From NCBI GenBank assembly GCA_041691795.1, contig JBEPTX010000003.1:62001-126000 (forward strand): a stretch of DNA of 64,000 bases, read 5' to 3'. Made by a program: the position numbers and the translations under genes. This stretch comes from JBEPTX01 sp041691795. Its GTDB lineage: Bacteria > Patescibacteriota > Saccharimonadia > Saccharimonadales > Saccharimonadaceae. The notes beneath the pieces are model-generated. The model did no database searches and was not told the origin of the DNA. It saw only the letters and a list, made by a program, of their open reading frames with translations. Of this stretch, positions 44,105-52,893 are shown piece after piece; positions within the stretch are counted from its first letter, which is position 1, and every line of letters begins with the position of its first letter.

Positions 44105-46645
44105 TTATTCTAGACGAGCCGCAGCTACATTAATCAAATGCCGCCTGCGTCCAATAAATTTGTGTAGTTCGACCAGAACAACAGGGACAATAAACGCAAT
44201 AAGGCTTGTCACATATAAATCGCCAATTGCGACCGGATAGACGTGCAGTAGCGACCTAAACGGCCCAAAAATAGCCAGTGTTTGCAATATCATTGCGATT
44301 GCCAACCCAATATAAAACGGACTACTCCATACTTTTAGCCGTCCAAAAATCGATTGATAATCACTGCGTGCATTGATCGCATTTGACCACTGCATCACTA
44401 CCAGCACACTAAACGCCATCGTCTGCGCATACTCATACCCATAGAGCTGACCAAAGTAATGATAGATGCCTAGTGTGATCGTCGCCATGCTCAGCGCGAT
44501 AAGTATCATTCGTGACACCATATACCTGCTAAGAATCGGCGCATTGGGACGTTTCGGCGGATGCTGCATAATATGTTTTTCACCCGGTTCTAGCCCGAGG
44601 GGAATAACCATCGCCGAATCAGTCACTAGGTTGACCCACAAAATCTGAACCGGTACGAGCGGCAAGGGCAGTCCAACCACCAGCGCACCCATCATCGTCA
44701 GCGCCTCACCAGCATTTGTTGCCAGTAGGTAGTAGAGCATACGGCGAATATTGGCGATAATGACGCGGCCTTCGTGAATCGCATCAATAATACTTTTGAA
44801 ATTATCGTCCAGCAAAATAATATCACCGGCGTCCTTGGCAATCTGCGAACCACTGCCCATTGCGACGCCAACATGCGCACTGGTGAGGGCAGGGACGTCA
44901 TTGACACCATCGCCCGTCATCGCTGTGATATGGTGACGTTTTAATAGTTCTAAAATGCGATATTTATGCTCTGGCGTCACACGCGCAAACACACGAACAT
45001 CATGAATCGCACTATCCAGTTCTTCGTCGCTCATGACCGACATATGACGACTATCAAAAATCTGATCACGGCTACTGACCATCCCAAGTTCACGGGCAAT
45101 ATGATAAGCTGTTTCCAAATGGTCACCGGTAATCATGCGGACCGTCACGCCCGCATTTTGGGCCAGTCGAATCGCTTTGCGCGCCTCGGGTCGCAGCACG
45201 TCAGCAACAGCAATAAATCCTATGAAATCAAATTTAGCATGATGTGGCACGTCTTCGAATCTGGTGATCGGATGACCCAGCGTCGTTTCGGCCAGCGCAA
45301 TCACACGATAGCCATTTCCAGTTAGCTGGTGGAGTGCAAGCGTCGCTTCCTCGTGTTCTGCAGTCGTCAGCGCACTCCGCTGCAATATATGTTCAGGTGT
45401 GCCTTTGACCGCTAAAGTATAGTTAATACCGTGCTGCCACATATTGCCGCTCATGGCGACCGATCGATCAAATGGCAAGCTTGCCAGGAGGTCACCGACA
45501 ACTGGGTTAGTCTTTTCTTTCTCTGCATAGTTAATCAAGGCTATATCAAGCGGATCGTGTGCTTTGACGCTGCCGTTATTAATCGTTTTTTGGATAAATT
45601 CGTGAATATGACGATGTTGGTGTTTCGGATGCCAAATCGCCTGAACCGTCAGCTGATCCTTGGTAAGTGTCCCTGTTTTGTCGGTCGCAATCGTCGTTAG
45701 TGCGCCCACGCTTTCAATCGCCGCCATATTACTCACCAGTGCCTTGCGGGCCGCCATGCGTCGCATACCCAGAACCAAAATCACCGAAATCGCCACTGGC
45801 AAGCTCTCTGGTACGGCACTGACAGATAGCGCCATTACAAATCGAATCGAATCCGCAATTTCCATTCCTCGTAGCAAACTCAGCCCAAACGCCACCACCG
45901 CCATCGCACCAACAACCGTAATAATTTGGTTAATCAATTTGTCGATTTTGTGTTGAACTGGGCTGGCCGTTTCGTTATCGCTGGCTAGCGCAGCCAGCTG
46001 GCCAAACTCAGTATCATTACCCGTATGAACAACAACCGCAATCGCGTCACCACCAACTATGAACGAACCTTGAAACAACATATTACTCTGTTCATAGATT
46101 TCTTTTTCGTCATGTAACGTTTCGATTTGTTTGCTAATGGGGGTCGATTCACCAGTTAGGAGCGCCTCGTCAGTTCGAACATTATCGCCAGCAATCAATC
46201 GTGCATCTGCCGGAATTTTCTCACCCTCAGACAGCAGAATAATATCCCCGGGTACCAAATCAATCGTGTCAATTCGCACACTTTCACCGTCACGCAGCAC
46301 CTCGACCGTCTGAATATCATGCCGGGAAAGCGATCGCAAAATCCGATCAGTCGAAAGCCGCTGAATATAGTAAATTGCCGCGCTAATCCCCATGATAATC
46401 ACGATAATAACCGCATCCAGCACTTCATGATTAAACACGCTAATAATTGCCGCGACCAGCAGAACGAGCATAAATACATTCACAAACGGCTCAATAATCT
46501 TGCGCCACCAAGCTTCCGTTACCACTCGAATCGCATTAGGACCATACTGCCGTAGCCGTTCAGCCGCCTCGATACCTGCCAGTCCACCTTCGGACGTGTC
46601 TAGGTCATGAAGCGTCGCGCTGACCGATTTATTATAGTAAAGCAT
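44105..46645 (-). CDS. P2-type cation-transporting ATPase (Ca2+-ATPase-like)
   Basis: The 846-aa pump has a cation-ATPase N-terminal domain, the TGES loop (ALLTGEST), M4 with PESLPVAIS, the phosphorylation site DKTGTLTKDQ, KGTPEHIL in the nucleotide domain, TGDGVNDVPAL and M6 with NLVTDSAM. The M4-M6 residues resemble Ca2+/Mn2+ pumps more than Na+/K+ pumps, but substrate is an inference. TATAAT is 7 nt before the ATG and no SD is present. Confidence 0.92.
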   Translation of the reverse strand: MLYYNKSVSATLHDLDTSEGGLAGIEAAERLRQYGPNAIRVVTEAWWRKIIEPFVNVFMLVLLVAAIISVFNHEVLDAVIIVIIMGISAAIYYIQRLSTDRILRSLSRHDIQTVEVLRDGESVRIDTIDLVPGDIILLSEGEKIPADARLIAGDNVRTDEALLTGESTPISKQIETLHDEKEIYEQSNMLFQGSFIVGGDAIAVVVHTGNDTEFGQLAALASDNETASPVQHKIDKLINQIITVVGAMAVVAFGLSLLRGMEIADSIRFVMALSVSAVPESLPVAISVILVLGMRRMAARKALVSNMAAIESVGALTTIATDKTGTLTKDQLTVQAIWHPKHQHRHIHEFIQKTINNGSVKAHDPLDIALINYAEKEKTNPVVGDLLASLPFDRSVAMSGNMWQHGINYTLAVKGTPEHILQRSALTTAEHEEATLALHQLTGNGYRVIALAETTLGHPITRFEDVPHHAKFDFIGFIAVADVLRPEARKAIRLAQNAGVTVRMITGDHLETAYHIARELGMVSSRDQIFDSRHMSVMSDEELDSAIHDVRVFARVTPEHKYRILELLKRHHITAMTGDGVNDVPALTSAHVGVAMGSGSQIAKDAGDIILLDDNFKSIIDAIHEGRVIIANIRRMLYYLLATNAGEALTMMGALVVGLPLPLVPVQILWVNLVTDSAMVIPLGLEPGEKHIMQHPPKRPNAPILSRYMVSRMILIALSMATITLGIYHYFGQLYGYEYAQTMAFSVLVVMQWSNAINARSDYQSIFGRLKVWSSPFYIGLAIAMILQTLAIFGPFRSLLHVYPVAIGDLYVTSLIAFIVPVVLVELHKFIGRRRHLINVAAARLE

Positions 46646-46722
46646 TAGGGTTATTATACCAGATACTATAGGAGAAGAGATTCAGAGCAATCCATAACCA
46701 TAAACGTTGTAATATAGTTTAA

Positions 46723-46738
46723 TGTGAAATATCTCATA
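46723..46738 (+). promoter_or_regulatory. CRP-type operator (one mismatch) upstream of the GreA-like gene
   Basis: TGTGAAATATCTCATA differs from TGTGA-N6-TCACA at one base. CATACT at 46759-46764 is a suitable -10, placing the site at about -40.5. Confidence 0.45.
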
Positions 46739-46851
46739 TAATTCTCAGACAATAAGTCCATACTAGACAACGTAGTCAGGGAGCGCAATTTCAACACCAC
46801 CTTTTGCGATTGCCGTGTTACTACTAGGAACCAGTAAAGGAGGACCAAAAA

Positions 46852-47322
46852 ATGAATACAGCAACCACAACAACCTTTCTTAGCAAAAAGGGTATGAAAG
46901 AGCTCAAAAAATCTGTCAGCCGACTTGAGCACGATCAGCAGATCATCATTCGCGAATTACGTGAACTCGATAAAACCGATGGACATGATCAACGACTCGC
47001 CAGAATCGAGAAACTAGCACAGCTAGAAGCAATCGAATTACAGCTTGTCGACAAAAAAGCCTACCTCGCGAGCGCGACACTATTTCCACGCAAGCGCGAT
47101 GCACTCGTCGTCGCCCTGGGATCAGTCGTCGATATGGTCGACACCAGTGGCCGCATGATTCGCTACACAATCGTCGATAGCATCGAAGCCGATCCGAGCG
47201 ATGGCCGCATCAGCGCCAAAAGCCCACTTGGCCAGACACTACTCGGCAAAACCATCAGCGACACCATTCAGTGGGGAGCTGGGCTAAAAGCTCACAAATT
47301 CCAACTGGTTCACATCGCTTAG
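46852..47322 (+). CDS. GreA/GreB-family transcription factor, 156 aa
   Basis: The N-terminal coiled coil (FLSKKGMKELKKSVSRLEHD to about residue 75) is followed by the FKBP-like C-domain with RYTIVDSIEADPSDGRISAK and SPLGQTLLGKTISD. The tip between the two helices reads RELDKTDGHDQ; canonical GreA has DxxE-type acids there, so cleavage activity is plausible but uncertain. AAAGGAGGACC precedes the ATG. The promoter leader is about 80 nt. Confidence 0.87.
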   Translation: MNTATTTTFLSKKGMKELKKSVSRLEHDQQIIIRELRELDKTDGHDQRLARIEKLAQLEAIELQLVDKKAYLASATLFPRKRDALVVALGSVVDMVDTSGRMIRYTIVDSIEADPSDGRISAKSPLGQTLLGKTISDTIQWGAGLKAHKFQLVHIA

Positions 47323-47342
47323 GGAGAACCGTATAACAAACA

Positions 47343-47370
47343 AAACACCCCGCATAATAGCGGGGTGTTT
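47343..47370. terminator. Bidirectional intrinsic terminator
   Basis: AAACACCCCGC-ATAATA-GCGGGGTGTTT, 11 pairs, after the GreA-like gene. Confidence 0.9.
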
Positions 47371-47379
47371 GCTATAGAT

Positions 47380-47610
47380 TTATTTATAAAGAATGCGTTT
47401 TGCCAAATACGAATGCACCGTTACCGTACATAGGCCTGCGAGGAGAACACCCATGAACAGTTTAACTTGCCCCCGTATCTGGCTGGTCGATGACACGATT
47501 GGAGGAGGAATTGTTTGCGCAGAGGCGTCTTTTGTATCTGGATGGAGTATCCAGACGCAAAAAGCCATCAATACGACGACTGAAACGAACGAATATTTGT
47601 TCCGTATCAT
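47380..47610 (-). CDS. Small two-TM protein, 76 aa
   Basis: GGAGGG lies 6 nt before the ATG. An N-terminal signal or TM helix (about 8-25) with a following external loop rich in Pro/Ser (SAQTIPPPIVSSTSQ) leads to a second TM (about 50-65). The architecture resembles pilin-like or T4SS VirB2-like small subunits, but no motif proves this. The function is unknown. Confidence 0.55.
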   Translation of the reverse strand: MIRNKYSFVSVVVLMAFCVWILHPDTKDASAQTIPPPIVSSTSQIRGQVKLFMGVLLAGLCTVTVHSYLAKRILYK

Positions 47611-47687
47611 GCACTGCCCTCCAAATTAGAGTAGTCACAAACTAATTATAGCGAGTAGATATTAAATTAACGTGAAATGAATATGCT

Positions 47688-49610
47688 TTACGACGAGAGA
47701 GAAGAGATGAATTTCTGAGCTTCATCTCGTCCAGCAAGTGCCTTGGCTGTTGCTTCTTCTAGAGGCGTCAGGAGTGGCTGTAGGTACTTTTGATCCAAAC
47801 CAACAGCAGGATCATTGAGAATATCATGCGCAGCGTCTAGATGATCCTGTATCGTACCGCACACGACATCAATCACGTCTTCCCACATGATAAGCCGCAA
47901 CGCCTTCATGTCTTTGTGTAGATGAATACCAGATTTGAGCGCGTGTTTGGTCATCCATTTTTGCAAAACAAACACTGCAACCGCATTCACATGACCCAGC
48001 ATCAAATCTTGTTCAAAATCATGTGCATCATCATTCAATTGACGAGCGATGAGGTAGTGACGAAAAAACGTTCGTAGGGCAACCATTCTGGGTGCATCAG
48101 ACACATCACCGGCTGCATACAGCACACCAAGTCCCGCAATCGTGTGTCCCAGCGATCGGTCTGCCAATTGCGAATAATCACCGTAATCCGGAAGTGTATC
48201 AATATATAATCGACCATCCTCGATCCGCCCGCGACAATGATTCACCTCCCATGCATTCGCACCGTCTAGTCGATTCATAATCATAGCTATTTCACCGTGA
48301 AATGCCGCATTATCAGCAAGTGTTGCACGGAGCGTTACCAACAAACTCCGATTGGCAACTATCGCACTTGGCAACTGCTTTGGATCGCCCTCATCATCCA
48401 AAAAATCATCATACACCGTGTACGCCATCCAGCCCCACAGACTCGCGATAGCCAAATTATGCAGCGTTTTTTCATTCGTTTTTACGCCTGCAGCACCCTG
48501 AACTACCCATGGTAAAATCACGATTTGCTTATCAGTATCACGCGCCAAGATTTTTTCGAGCACTTCATTTGTGTTTGCTATTAGATTGGGTTCGGCGAGA
48601 TTATTGATGCTATTTTTTACCTCATCAACAACTGCTTTATATTCACGTTCCAGCGGCCGAGGAGATTGTTTGGTTTGCTTTGGTGCAAGCGCTTGATCAT
48701 ACAAATTCAGTGCCTCCAAACAGAGGGCAGTCGTCAGTGTCGCGGCACCCGTGAAATATTTCTTGGTCTCATTCGATCGAATCGTGTCGACACATGTTGG
48801 ACCGGCAGGCCAGCTACCATTGCTGGCCTGAGATTCACGCACATATCGAACATCAGCTTCCAATTTGTCAGCCGAATACCCAAGCCGCAGTAACGAACTG
48901 ATCGCCAGAGCCGCGACGTGCGGACTTTCCCACGCACCTAATATTTGTCGTCCGAGCACGAGCTGGCACAGCTTGTCCAGTTGATCGCCATTGTACCATC
49001 GTGCCAAAAAATACACGGCAGGCAGGAGAGGCGGGTAGTAGGGCGATTCGATTTTGCCTTGTTTGATTGCCTTTGCAACCAATGCGTCCACATGAGGCAA
49101 CGACACGTCCTGCAAAGACAAAAAATAGCCAATATTTATATTGACTACCAAATCAACATCACGCCAGACATCGTCGGGCGTTTTGTCCACTAGCCACGTC
49201 CTATAGGGCCCGCCCGTTTTTGATTCGGTCGCAAATAATAGATTCGCAATTTCGGCCATAGCGGTAGGATCGAGTTGTTTTGGATCGTGTTGCATCAATG
49301 CAGACAGTGCCAGAAATGTGTCGTCCAGATCATCAGGATAGGGCAATGTACTCATCAAAGGCGATGATCGATCCCAATAATTCCACGACCAGGCCGGACT
49401 TTTTTGTGCCATCAAAAATGTGGCTATTTTGTCTTTGATCGGCTCACTTCCCCCCACATCATCCAGTGCCAACGCAATCAAACTTGGAACAAATGTCGTC
49501 TGATACGATTTGGCACGCTTCACTTTTGGCTCGTCTAAACGATACGACTGAAAGCCACCGCCAGCCTGCTGATGCTGCTGGATATATTCAAGCCCACCCT
49601 TTGTACTCAT
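47688..49610 (-). CDS. Two-domain terpene cyclase / prenyl-transferase-like enzyme, 640 aa
   Basis: Residues about 1-310 form an alpha/alpha-toroid of the squalene-hopene cyclase/prenyltransferase type. They carry the class II motif DLDD (94-97) in the context YPDDLDDTFLALSAL and a QW repeat QASNGSW (261-267). Residues about 360-640 look like a class I isoprenoid synthase: DDFLD (401-405) and a second DDxxD, DDAHD (527-531), followed by FEQDL. Class II domains cyclise by protonation; class I domains ionise a diphosphate or transfer prenyl groups. The start lies one base after the kinase stop. A bifunctional terpene synthase or peptide prenyltransferase are the main options. Confidence 0.75.
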   Translation of the reverse strand: MSTKGGLEYIQQHQQAGGGFQSYRLDEPKVKRAKSYQTTFVPSLIALALDDVGGSEPIKDKIATFLMAQKSPAWSWNYWDRSSPLMSTLPYPDDLDDTFLALSALMQHDPKQLDPTAMAEIANLLFATESKTGGPYRTWLVDKTPDDVWRDVDLVVNINIGYFLSLQDVSLPHVDALVAKAIKQGKIESPYYPPLLPAVYFLARWYNGDQLDKLCQLVLGRQILGAWESPHVAALAISSLLRLGYSADKLEADVRYVRESQASNGSWPAGPTCVDTIRSNETKKYFTGAATLTTALCLEALNLYDQALAPKQTKQSPRPLEREYKAVVDEVKNSINNLAEPNLIANTNEVLEKILARDTDKQIVILPWVVQGAAGVKTNEKTLHNLAIASLWGWMAYTVYDDFLDDEGDPKQLPSAIVANRSLLVTLRATLADNAAFHGEIAMIMNRLDGANAWEVNHCRGRIEDGRLYIDTLPDYGDYSQLADRSLGHTIAGLGVLYAAGDVSDAPRMVALRTFFRHYLIARQLNDDAHDFEQDLMLGHVNAVAVFVLQKWMTKHALKSGIHLHKDMKALRLIMWEDVIDVVCGTIQDHLDAAHDILNDPAVGLDQKYLQPLLTPLEEATAKALAGRDEAQKFISSLSS

Positions 49611-49611
49611 C

Positions 49612-50976
49612 TCATCCTAAAGGCAGCTTTACGACAAACAACGTACCACGTTGCTTACTATATGACGCCGAAATCGTTCCCTGAAATGCTTCCTCGACAG
49701 CATTTTTTGCAATCGCTAGACCAAGCCCCGTCCCACGCGATATCTGTTTGGTCGTATAAAACGGTTCAAAGAGGTGGGCAAGCTGAGTTTTGGTAATACC
49801 GCCGCCATGATCGGCAACCGTGATTTCGACCGTTTGACCAGTGTGGGCCATTTTGACTGATACAATCTTGGGCATTTTGTCTTTGACATCGTCATAGGCA
49901 TCGATCGCATTGCTCAGTAGATTAGAAATAATGTGATCAAATCGAATACTGTCTCCCTTGATATCAATCGCTTCAACCAGTTCAAATGCAAAATGAACCT
50001 TTCGAGCCTTGGCCTTTGGTTCCAAAAATCCTGCTACACGCTTAATTTCGCCAGCAATGTCAAACAATCGTATTTCGCTTTCGTTGCGCAGCTGGCGCCG
50101 GGCAGTTTCGACGTATTGTTCCATATGAGCAATGCCTTCACGTGCGCGACTGACAAATTCTGAACGATTTTTACCCTCTATTTGCTCTAACTCTAATGAC
50201 ACCGCCACCAGTGGATTCGTTAGTTCATGCAACAAGGTAGAGCTCAACCGCCCAAATTCCGCAAATCGTTGCAAGTTCATCATTTTTTCAACCTGTGCCT
50301 TTTCGAGCGCCTCGGTTCGTTCGCGCACCTTGCTTTCGAGCGAACGCTGCTCTTTTATCAGCGCTTTTTCCGAAACCAATGCACGCCCCAGTGATCGCTC
50401 AATCTCGCGATTAGACAGCCACGCCACCAGCGCAATCATACCAAATGTAAATCCATAGGCGATCACATCGCCGTAACTACCGTTCGTCAGCATCCATTTG
50501 GTATCGTAATGAATCGTTCCGACATCAGCTAAATGCGCAATCGTCAGTAGTGTCAGAAACATGAGGAGCGTAATATAGAACGCCACCCGACTACTCAGCA
50601 ACACACCCGACATCACGATCACCAAACTATAGGTCAATATACCTTGAGGAAGCAAAATACCCCAGACAACCGTTGGCCAAGTCGCCAGCAAAAAAAATAT
50701 ACCCGTAAACAAATAGGCGACCAGGCGATGAAAGCCTTTGCGCGAAAGAAACAGAAACAGCACAAAAATAGCCACGACAATAAATTCTTCCAGAGGTGGC
50801 GTGCCGCCATAGGCTGCACCACGAATGATCGATCCGGCAACAGTAATGGCAAACAAGATAATGTTGAGGCAGATAATCCCAACCAGCAAAATATTGAGGA
50901 TTAATTCCCGACGACGGGTATCCTCATTACGGGCTGTGGGCGATAATAATCGCCGATAAAGTCCATGCCATTTCAT
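49612..50976 (-). CDS. Six-TM sensor histidine kinase, 454 aa
   Basis: Six TM helices fill residues about 27-195, with very short loops, as in membrane-embedded peptide or lipid sensors. A coiled coil (about 197-240) is followed by H-box LLHELTNPLVAVS, N-box ISNLLSNAIDAYDD, G-boxes DHGGGITK and GTGLGLAIAKN. Phosphotransfer is probably to the 51240 regulator. No SD is visible; a TATGAT box lies about 30 nt upstream on the minus strand. Its stop (TGA) is one nt from the next ATG, so it is coupled with the terpene-cyclase-like gene. Confidence 0.9.
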   Translation of the reverse strand: MKWHGLYRRLLSPTARNEDTRRRELILNILLVGIICLNIILFAITVAGSIIRGAAYGGTPPLEEFIVVAIFVLFLFLSRKGFHRLVAYLFTGIFFLLATWPTVVWGILLPQGILTYSLVIVMSGVLLSSRVAFYITLLMFLTLLTIAHLADVGTIHYDTKWMLTNGSYGDVIAYGFTFGMIALVAWLSNREIERSLGRALVSEKALIKEQRSLESKVRERTEALEKAQVEKMMNLQRFAEFGRLSSTLLHELTNPLVAVSLELEQIEGKNRSEFVSRAREGIAHMEQYVETARRQLRNESEIRLFDIAGEIKRVAGFLEPKAKARKVHFAFELVEAIDIKGDSIRFDHIISNLLSNAIDAYDDVKDKMPKIVSVKMAHTGQTVEITVADHGGGITKTQLAHLFEPFYTTKQISRGTGLGLAIAKNAVEEAFQGTISASYSKQRGTLFVVKLPLG

Positions 50977-51020
50977 AATTTTTAAGCGTTTTTACACCTA
51001 AACTACTGATATCATACTAC

Positions 51021-51065
51021 AAATAAACTTATGGAACCACTGTTGGTGATTCCATAAGTTTATTT
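51021..51065 (-). terminator. Strong hairpin after the 40-aa peptide gene
   Basis: A perfect 16-bp stem (51021-51036 with 51050-51065, core AACTTATGGAA) has a 13-nt loop and a T-rich flank on the minus strand. It sits between the peptide gene and the kinase gene, so it should limit read-through and let the peptide be made in excess. Confidence 0.8.
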
Positions 51066-51080
51066 AACCAGTAGGGGACG

Positions 51081-51203
51081 CTATTCGACGGCGCTCCAAC
51101 CCCATGGCGCAAAGTCGTCAGCTACACGTGCAGCTGCTGCTTTGCTTGCCGAACTGCTACGTTTTGTCTTGTCGGTCAAGACCGTTTTGAGTAATTCGCT
51201 CAT
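51081..51203 (-). CDS. 40-aa peptide with Trp-Gly-Trp near the C-terminus, candidate signal precursor
   Basis: The frame ATG 51203 to TAG 51081 is preceded by a near-perfect SD (AAAGGAGGGTGGCA). The sequence starts MSELLKTVLTDKTKRSSSAS, has an Ala-rich basic middle, and ends DDFAPWGWSAVE with Trp34 and Trp36. The lack of Cys and the leader-like hydrophilic N-terminus fit a modified-peptide precursor. It lies between a response regulator and its putative kinase. ComX-type pheromones, prenylated on a Trp close to the C-terminus, are the nearest known analogy. Confidence 0.65.
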   Translation of the reverse strand: MSELLKTVLTDKTKRSSSASKAAAARVADDFAPWGWSAVE

Positions 51204-51239
51204 TGCCACCCTCCTTTCTACCATAATCAAAGATTATGA

Positions 51240-51938
51240 TTAAGTGTTCGCTACCATACCTTCTGTTACAGGAACATCCAGCTTGTAGCCCACGCCATAA
51301 ACCGTTTTTATCAGCCGTGTCGTGAAAGGCCGGTCAACCTTGTCACGAAGACACTTGATATGTACATCAACAGCATTCGTCCAGAGTCCATCACTATTTT
51401 CCCAGACGTGATCTATCACCATCTGACGACTCAGTGCACGTCCGGGGTTACGCATCATGTATTCCAACAGATCAAATTCTTTGCGCCGCAGTTTTACCTG
51501 GCGCCCCTCGCGTAGCACAGTGCGATTTGCGGGATCAAGCTCGAGATCACCAACGACAAAGTTGGCGGGTGTTGTTTTCTGCGAATCACGACGCATGACG
51601 GCACGGATCCGAGCTTTTAGTTCGTCACCGTTAAACGGCTTGGTAATATAATCATCGGCACCAGTATCAAGCAGCTTCACCTTGCTGGTCGCTGCATCAT
51701 CGCCAGTGACAATAATGATTGGCGTCGTGATCTTCTTAGCGCGCAGTTGCTGGCATACCTCCTGGCCACTCATATCGGTCAGTCCCAGATCAAGCAAAAT
51801 AACATCATAATTAGGAATGTTTATATTCGCGAGTGCAGCATGGCCGGAATTTTCGACATCAACAATATACGTACCACGTAATGTCGCGTTCAGTGCATCT
51901 GCTACATGCTTGTTATCTTCTACTACTAAAACTCTCAT
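51240..51938 (-). CDS. OmpR-family response regulator, 232 aa
   Basis: The receiver has acidic residues EDN (about 7-9), Asp in VILLDLGLTD, Thr in IIIVTGDD and Lys in YITKPFNG. The winged-helix domain shows LRRKEFDLLEYMMRNPG and VDVHIKCLRDKVD. It heads the regulator-peptide-kinase-terpene-cyclase cluster. A CATTAT box and SD (AGAGGTAGGG) precede the ATG. Auto-regulation of the cluster is likely but not shown. Confidence 0.95.
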   Translation of the reverse strand: MRVLVVEDNKHVADALNATLRGTYIVDVENSGHAALANINIPNYDVILLDLGLTDMSGQEVCQQLRAKKITTPIIIVTGDDAATSKVKLLDTGADDYITKPFNGDELKARIRAVMRRDSQKTTPANFVVGDLELDPANRTVLREGRQVKLRRKEFDLLEYMMRNPGRALSRQMVIDHVWENSDGLWTNAVDVHIKCLRDKVDRPFTTRLIKTVYGVGYKLDVPVTEGMVANT

Positions 51939-52054
51939 AGCCCTACCTCTATAATGACAGCAAATGATTAAATTTTAATTAACTCAAATGGAATTACCCC
52001 TCTATTTAAGCGTAGCAGGATGTGAATTGTTTCGAAAGTAGTAATAGTTCTACT

Positions 52055-52834
52055 CTACGCGGCGACATCTGGCCCATAGAGAGCATCTATTTCTTCTCTG
52101 AGGAGAGCAATCTCGGCATCCTCAATCGTTGCGTAATAGGGCACAGATGCAAGACCGCGAATCCGCGTCCCATCTTCGGATAGTGGCAATGTTCCAATCT
52201 CATTGAGATTGCCGTATGGAACGACATGTTCGTACATTTCTTTCTTGGACTCATCCCAAGTACTCTGGTGGCCGTAAAGCATCGCACCGGCAGCGTATTC
52301 CTGCGCGACCTTTGCAGCTACCTCTTCGTCACTCATATCTCTCATTGCGGCATCGGCTCGTACTTGGTCATCAGCCTCGACACCCCAACCAAAGCTAAGA
52401 TCACCCTGATCACTGCGAGCTTGATTCATGTTTATTGGTTTGAAATTCTGTGTTTTTTGGTATTCCATAACCCTTTTAGCGACGCCAAACTGTCCATGAG
52501 ACAGTCGTTCGCCCTGTGACTTATAAATACCTGGTAACCACTTTGCTGTCCAACCCGTGCCATCAGGATCTGCCTGACGTTTCATCCATGCCACCATCTC
52601 CTTTAGTTCAGGGGTGGACTGCTTGACGTATTTGCCCTCTGGTCCAAATACGTCTAGCGCACGTTTGGCGATTGGCCGTAGGCTATCGCGAACATCCGTG
52701 ATTGGTATGTCCATCGAGCTCAAGGCTTCGACGCCCGTTCCAAGTGATTTAATTCCCTTGGCAAGGATTTCCGCAGCTTTTTTGCCGCGTCCAAGATTGT
52801 ACCGTTTTTCCCCACCTGTGTTTGGTAGTTCCAT
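52055..52834 (-). CDS. Uncharacterised protein, about 259 aa
   Basis: The preferred start is the ATG at 52834 (MELPNTGGEKRYN) behind GGGAGATGC; an upstream ATG at 52909 would overlap glnA. The soluble, helical protein has Gly/Lys patches (NLGRGKKAAEILAKGI), a middle WMKRQADPDGTGWTAKWL and an acidic C-terminus. No family is recognised. TACTAG upstream may be its own -10. Confidence 0.62.
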   Translation of the reverse strand: MELPNTGGEKRYNLGRGKKAAEILAKGIKSLGTGVEALSSMDIPITDVRDSLRPIAKRALDVFGPEGKYVKQSTPELKEMVAWMKRQADPDGTGWTAKWLPGIYKSQGERLSHGQFGVAKRVMEYQKTQNFKPINMNQARSDQGDLSFGWGVEADDQVRADAAMRDMSDEEVAAKVAQEYAAGAMLYGHQSTWDESKKEMYEHVVPYGNLNEIGTLPLSEDGTRIRGLASVPYYATIEDAEIALLREEIDALYGPDVAA

Positions 52835-52893
52835 AGCATCTCCCGTTTCCCTCAGTCTAGTACTTTTTGCAATAATTGCAAATATATCCTGTT

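Noticed and set aside
47380..47610. VirB2/pilin-like assignment of the 76-aa two-TM protein
   Set aside because: The resemblance is only in topology; no conjugation or type IV secretion genes lie nearby.
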